Below the pieces are notes generated by a model. The model was not told the origin of the DNA and did no database searches. It worked only from the letters and a program-made list of their open reading frames with translations. The position numbers were made by a program, and so were the translations under genes. A stretch of DNA of 9,440 bases from Bacteroidales bacterium. GTDB taxonomy: Bacteria; Bacteroidota; Bacteroidia; Bacteroidales; UBA7960. Below, piece by piece: positions 8,472 to 9,440 of this stretch (position 1 is the stretch's first letter; the number at the start of each line of letters is the position of its first letter). Where the stretch lies: contig SKSI01000084.1 in the NCBI GenBank assembly GCA_007123065.1, forward strand, positions 1-9,440, written 5' to 3'.

Positions 8472-8493
8472 AGACGCGCCCAACGGCGCGTCT
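8472..8493 (+). repeat. REP-like hairpin 1 (forward)
   Basis: Arms of 9 bp, AGACGCGCC and GGCGCGTCT, around the loop CAAC. It is preceded directly by GTAG (8468-8471), the best-preserved foot of the four copies. Confidence 0.93.
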
Positions 8494-8521
8494 TGGCATT
8501 TCTATGTTCGTCGGTCTGTAA

Positions 8522-8543
8522 AGACGCGCCTGTTGGCGCGTCT
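8522..8543 (+). repeat. REP-like hairpin 2 (forward)
   Basis: Same perfect 9-bp arms around the loop TGTT. Preceded by GTAA (8518-8521). The right side continues CTGC, so both flanks partly extend the palindrome. It lies 28 nt after hairpin 1. Confidence 0.93.
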
Positions 8544-8647
8544 CTGCGGTAGCATTTCACCACGCATATTGGGTGTGTGCCTTTTGTGATGCGGAGGATC
8601 GCCCGATGACCAAGACACGCAAGACGAATCGCCCCGGTGACATTGTG

Positions 8648-8669
8648 AGACGCGCCTGGGGGCGCGTCT
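8648..8669 (-). repeat. REP-like hairpin 3 (inverted)
   Basis: Same perfect 9-bp arms around the loop TGGG. Followed by TTAC (8670-8673), which is GTAA on the minus strand, so the unit reads in the opposite direction to copies 1 and 2. Confidence 0.93.
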
Positions 8670-8697
8670 TTACGGTCTTACGACAATTATCCAACGA

Positions 8698-8719
8698 AGA
8701 CGCGCCACAGGGCGCGTCT
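8698..8719 (-). repeat. REP-like hairpin 4 (inverted)
   Basis: Same perfect 9-bp arms around the loop ACAG. Followed by ATAC (8720-8723), which is GTAT on the minus strand. It lies 28 nt after hairpin 3, mirroring the spacing of hairpins 1 and 2. Confidence 0.93.
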
Positions 8720-8804
8720 ATACAAAGCAGGAAAAGTAATCCTCGTTTCTGTTTTCCAAAAAAATGACAGAAGCAAAACAATTAACTAATAACTTTGATA
8801 AGGT

Positions 8805-8845
8805 TAAGATTAAGATTAACCTCAACCTTTAGTTGTCTTGGTTTT
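8805..8845 (+). repeat. 41-bp perfect direct repeat, copy 2
   Basis: Identical to 8399-8439, in the same orientation, 406 nt further on. Here the hexamer pattern extends one unit further left: AAGGTT (8800-8805), AAGATT (8806), AAGATT (8812), AACCTC (8818), AACCTT (8824). The AAG-type units are near reverse complements of the AACC-type units, so the tract can fold on itself (GGTTAA 8802-8807 with TTAACC 8816-8821). The intervening 365 nt hold only the hairpin array and no credible gene. Confidence 0.95.
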
Positions 8846-8894
8846 AAACGCAGATCCATCAAATGCGGAAAGTTACCCAATATTATCGCTAAAC

Positions 8895-8931
8895 GGTAAG
8901 CAACCACCACTTTTGATGGTGGTTGCTTACC
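8895..8931. terminator. Perfect 15-bp hairpin, possible terminator
   Basis: The left arm 8895-8909 (GGTAAGCAACCACCA) and right arm 8917-8931 are exact reverse complements around the loop CTTTTGA. This is the strongest single hairpin of the window. Neither side has a T-run (TGGGGAG follows on +), so a classical intrinsic terminator is not shown. It sits between the repeat array and the promoter region of the next gene, where it could insulate that gene from read-through. It could also be part of a small RNA or leader; no promoter supporting that was recognised. Confidence 0.4.
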
Positions 8932-8947
8932 TGGGGAGTCTTAGTAT

Positions 8948-9004
8948 CTATCAAACAAAGCATCTTCAAAAATGTTATATTTTTATAACAACTTTTTTTG
9001 ATAG
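8948..9004. promoter_or_regulatory. Nested AT-rich inverted repeats before the dioxygenase-like gene
   Basis: An outer inverted repeat, CTATCAAA (8948-8955) with TTTGATAG (8997-9004), encloses an inner one, TGTTATA (8973-8979) with TATAACA (8984-8990), loop TTTT. A T7 run (8993-8999) follows the inner stem. The structure ends 3 nt before the ATG at 9008. It could be an operator for a dimeric regulator (MarR- and TetR-type factors often control this class of gene) or a weak AT-rich terminator. No clear Bacteroidota TAnnTTTG -7 box was found. The repeats are seen; the regulatory role is inferred. Confidence 0.35.
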
Positions 9005-9007
9005 TAT

Positions 9008-9440
9008 ATGAATAATACCAATTCAAAACAAAATATTACAGGAATCCATCATATCACGGCAATAGCCGGGAATGCCCGGAAGAACATGGACTTTTACTCC
9101 GGAATTCTCGGATTGCGTTTCATTAAGAAGACGGTCAACTTTGATGATCCCGGCACGTATCATTTTTATTACGGCGATGATATGGGTAATCCGGGTAGTG
9201 TGCTGACATTTTTTCCCTATCCGGGATCAAGGCAGGGCAGGCACGGCATCGGACAGGTTAATACTGCAACTTTTTCAGTACCCATTGATGCAATTGAATA
9301 CTGGGAAAATAGGTTTAAGAAGTTTGACATCAATTATAAGGATGCCCAGGAACGGATGGGCAGTGAGGTTTTTATTTATTTTGAGGATCCTGATGGTCTG
9401 GGACTTGAGTTGGTTTTTAACGAGAAGGATGACCGCAAAC
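9008..9440 (+). CDS. VOC-superfamily ring-cleaving dioxygenase / glyoxalase-like protein, 3'-truncated by window edge
   Basis: The ATG at 9008 opens a frame that stays open to the window end, giving 144 residues. The protein has no signal peptide and should be cytoplasmic. It begins a VOC module: GIHHITAIAGNARKNMDFYS (12-31), GLRFIKKTVNFDDPGTYHFY, LTFFPYPGSRQGRHGIGQ, and FEDPDGLGLELVF near the visible end. His15 and Glu134 are the likely metal-ligand positions of this module. The spacing and the TVNFDDP...FF(P)YPG pattern recall the two-module, about 310-residue ring-cleaving dioxygenases (MhqO/LinE-like, extradiol cleavage of hydroquinone or catechol compounds). The second module would lie past the window, so a one-module glyoxalase cannot be ruled out. 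It is 662 nt from the upstream operon, separated by repeats and a hairpin, so it is probably an independent transcription unit. Confidence 0.87.
   Translation, partial: MNNTNSKQNITGIHHITAIAGNARKNMDFYSGILGLRFIKKTVNFDDPGTYHFYYGDDMGNPGSVLTFFPYPGSRQGRHGIGQVNTATFSVPIDAIEYWENRFKKFDINYKDAQERMGSEVFIYFEDPDGLGLELVFNEKDDRK

Larger units (their letters stand above)
8468..8723. repeat. REP/BIME-like array of four hairpins with two-fold symmetry
   Basis: Four copies of AGACGCGCC-N4-GGCGCGTCT lie at 8472-8493, 8522-8543, 8648-8669 and 8698-8719. Spacers are 28, 104 and 28 nt. Outer and inner pairs share the same midpoint, 8595.5. A GTAR-like foot (GTAG, GTAA) sits on the left of copies 1 and 2, and on the right, in reverse complement, of copies 3 and 4 (GTAT, GTAA), so the first pair points forward and the second backward. 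A GTAG foot beside a hairpin is known for REP sequences mobilised by RAYT (TnpA-REP) transposases. No transposase is in the window. The array may also end or protect the operon transcript. Confidence 0.85.

Noticed and set aside
8598..8641. ATCGCCC-type imperfect direct repeat in the centre of the hairpin array
   Set aside because: The match is short and interrupted (ATCGCCCGATGAC against ATCGCCCCGGTGAC) and could be chance in GC-rich DNA.
8472..8719. Regularly repeated motif with two 28-nt spacers as a CRISPR array
   Set aside because: The repeats are short full palindromes with variable loops, two are inverted relative to the others, the middle spacer is 104 nt, and no cas gene is present.
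8747..8772. TTCTGT/ACAGAA hairpin as an operon terminator
   Set aside because: The stem is only 6 bp with a 14-nt loop and no T-run follows; too weak to list.
8380..8781. Short open frames on both strands across the repeat region (e.g. 8380-8589 +, 8573-8767 +, 8557-8781 -)
   Set aside because: They translate the hairpin and direct-repeat DNA, have odd composition, no recognisable domain and no start context; they are by-products of GC-rich palindromes.
8399..8845. 41-bp direct repeats as phage or integrative-element attachment sites
   Set aside because: Only 365 nt lie between them, with no integrase, cargo or tRNA gene.

Overview
The window looks like chromosomal DNA of a Bacteroidota bacterium. 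The evidence is a FecR-type anti-sigma factor, an STN-bearing SusC outer-membrane receptor and a SusD lipoprotein in the canonical order, plus surface-lipoprotein signals with acidic residues after the lipid cysteine and AT-rich start regions without strong Shine-Dalgarno motifs. Genus cannot be assigned from the sequence alone.

Layout: (1) 3-980, 3' part of a fecR-like gene; its N-terminus, and probably its partner ECF sigma gene, lie outside the window. (2) 981-1086, an intergenic leader with a perfect 11-bp hairpin and a repeated GAACCGGT motif. (3) 1087-8345, a tight four-gene block on the + strand with gaps of 38, 11 and 10 nt: susC-like transporter with STN domain, susD-like lipoprotein, a secreted Ntn-type amide hydrolase (C45/C69-like) and a PKD plus jelly-roll lipoprotein. 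(4) 8346-9007, a 662-nt non-coding stretch holding a four-hairpin REP-like array between two perfect 41-bp direct repeats, then a perfect 15-bp hairpin and a nested AT-rich inverted repeat. (5) 9008-9440, the start of a VOC/ring-cleaving dioxygenase-type gene that runs off the window.

Reading of the system: signal-responsive SusC (STN domain) plus FecR is the usual trans-envelope induction circuit. Ligand binding at the SusCD complex would release the sigma factor that drives the block. The only enzyme in the visible block is an N-terminal-cysteine amide hydrolase/acyltransferase rather than a glycoside hydrolase. The locus may therefore import an amide-bonded compound (peptide, N-acyl amino acid or beta-alanyl conjugate) rather than a glycan. 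That substrate idea is inference. The most unusual non-coding structure is the REP array, whose four hairpins are placed with exact two-fold symmetry about position 8595.5.
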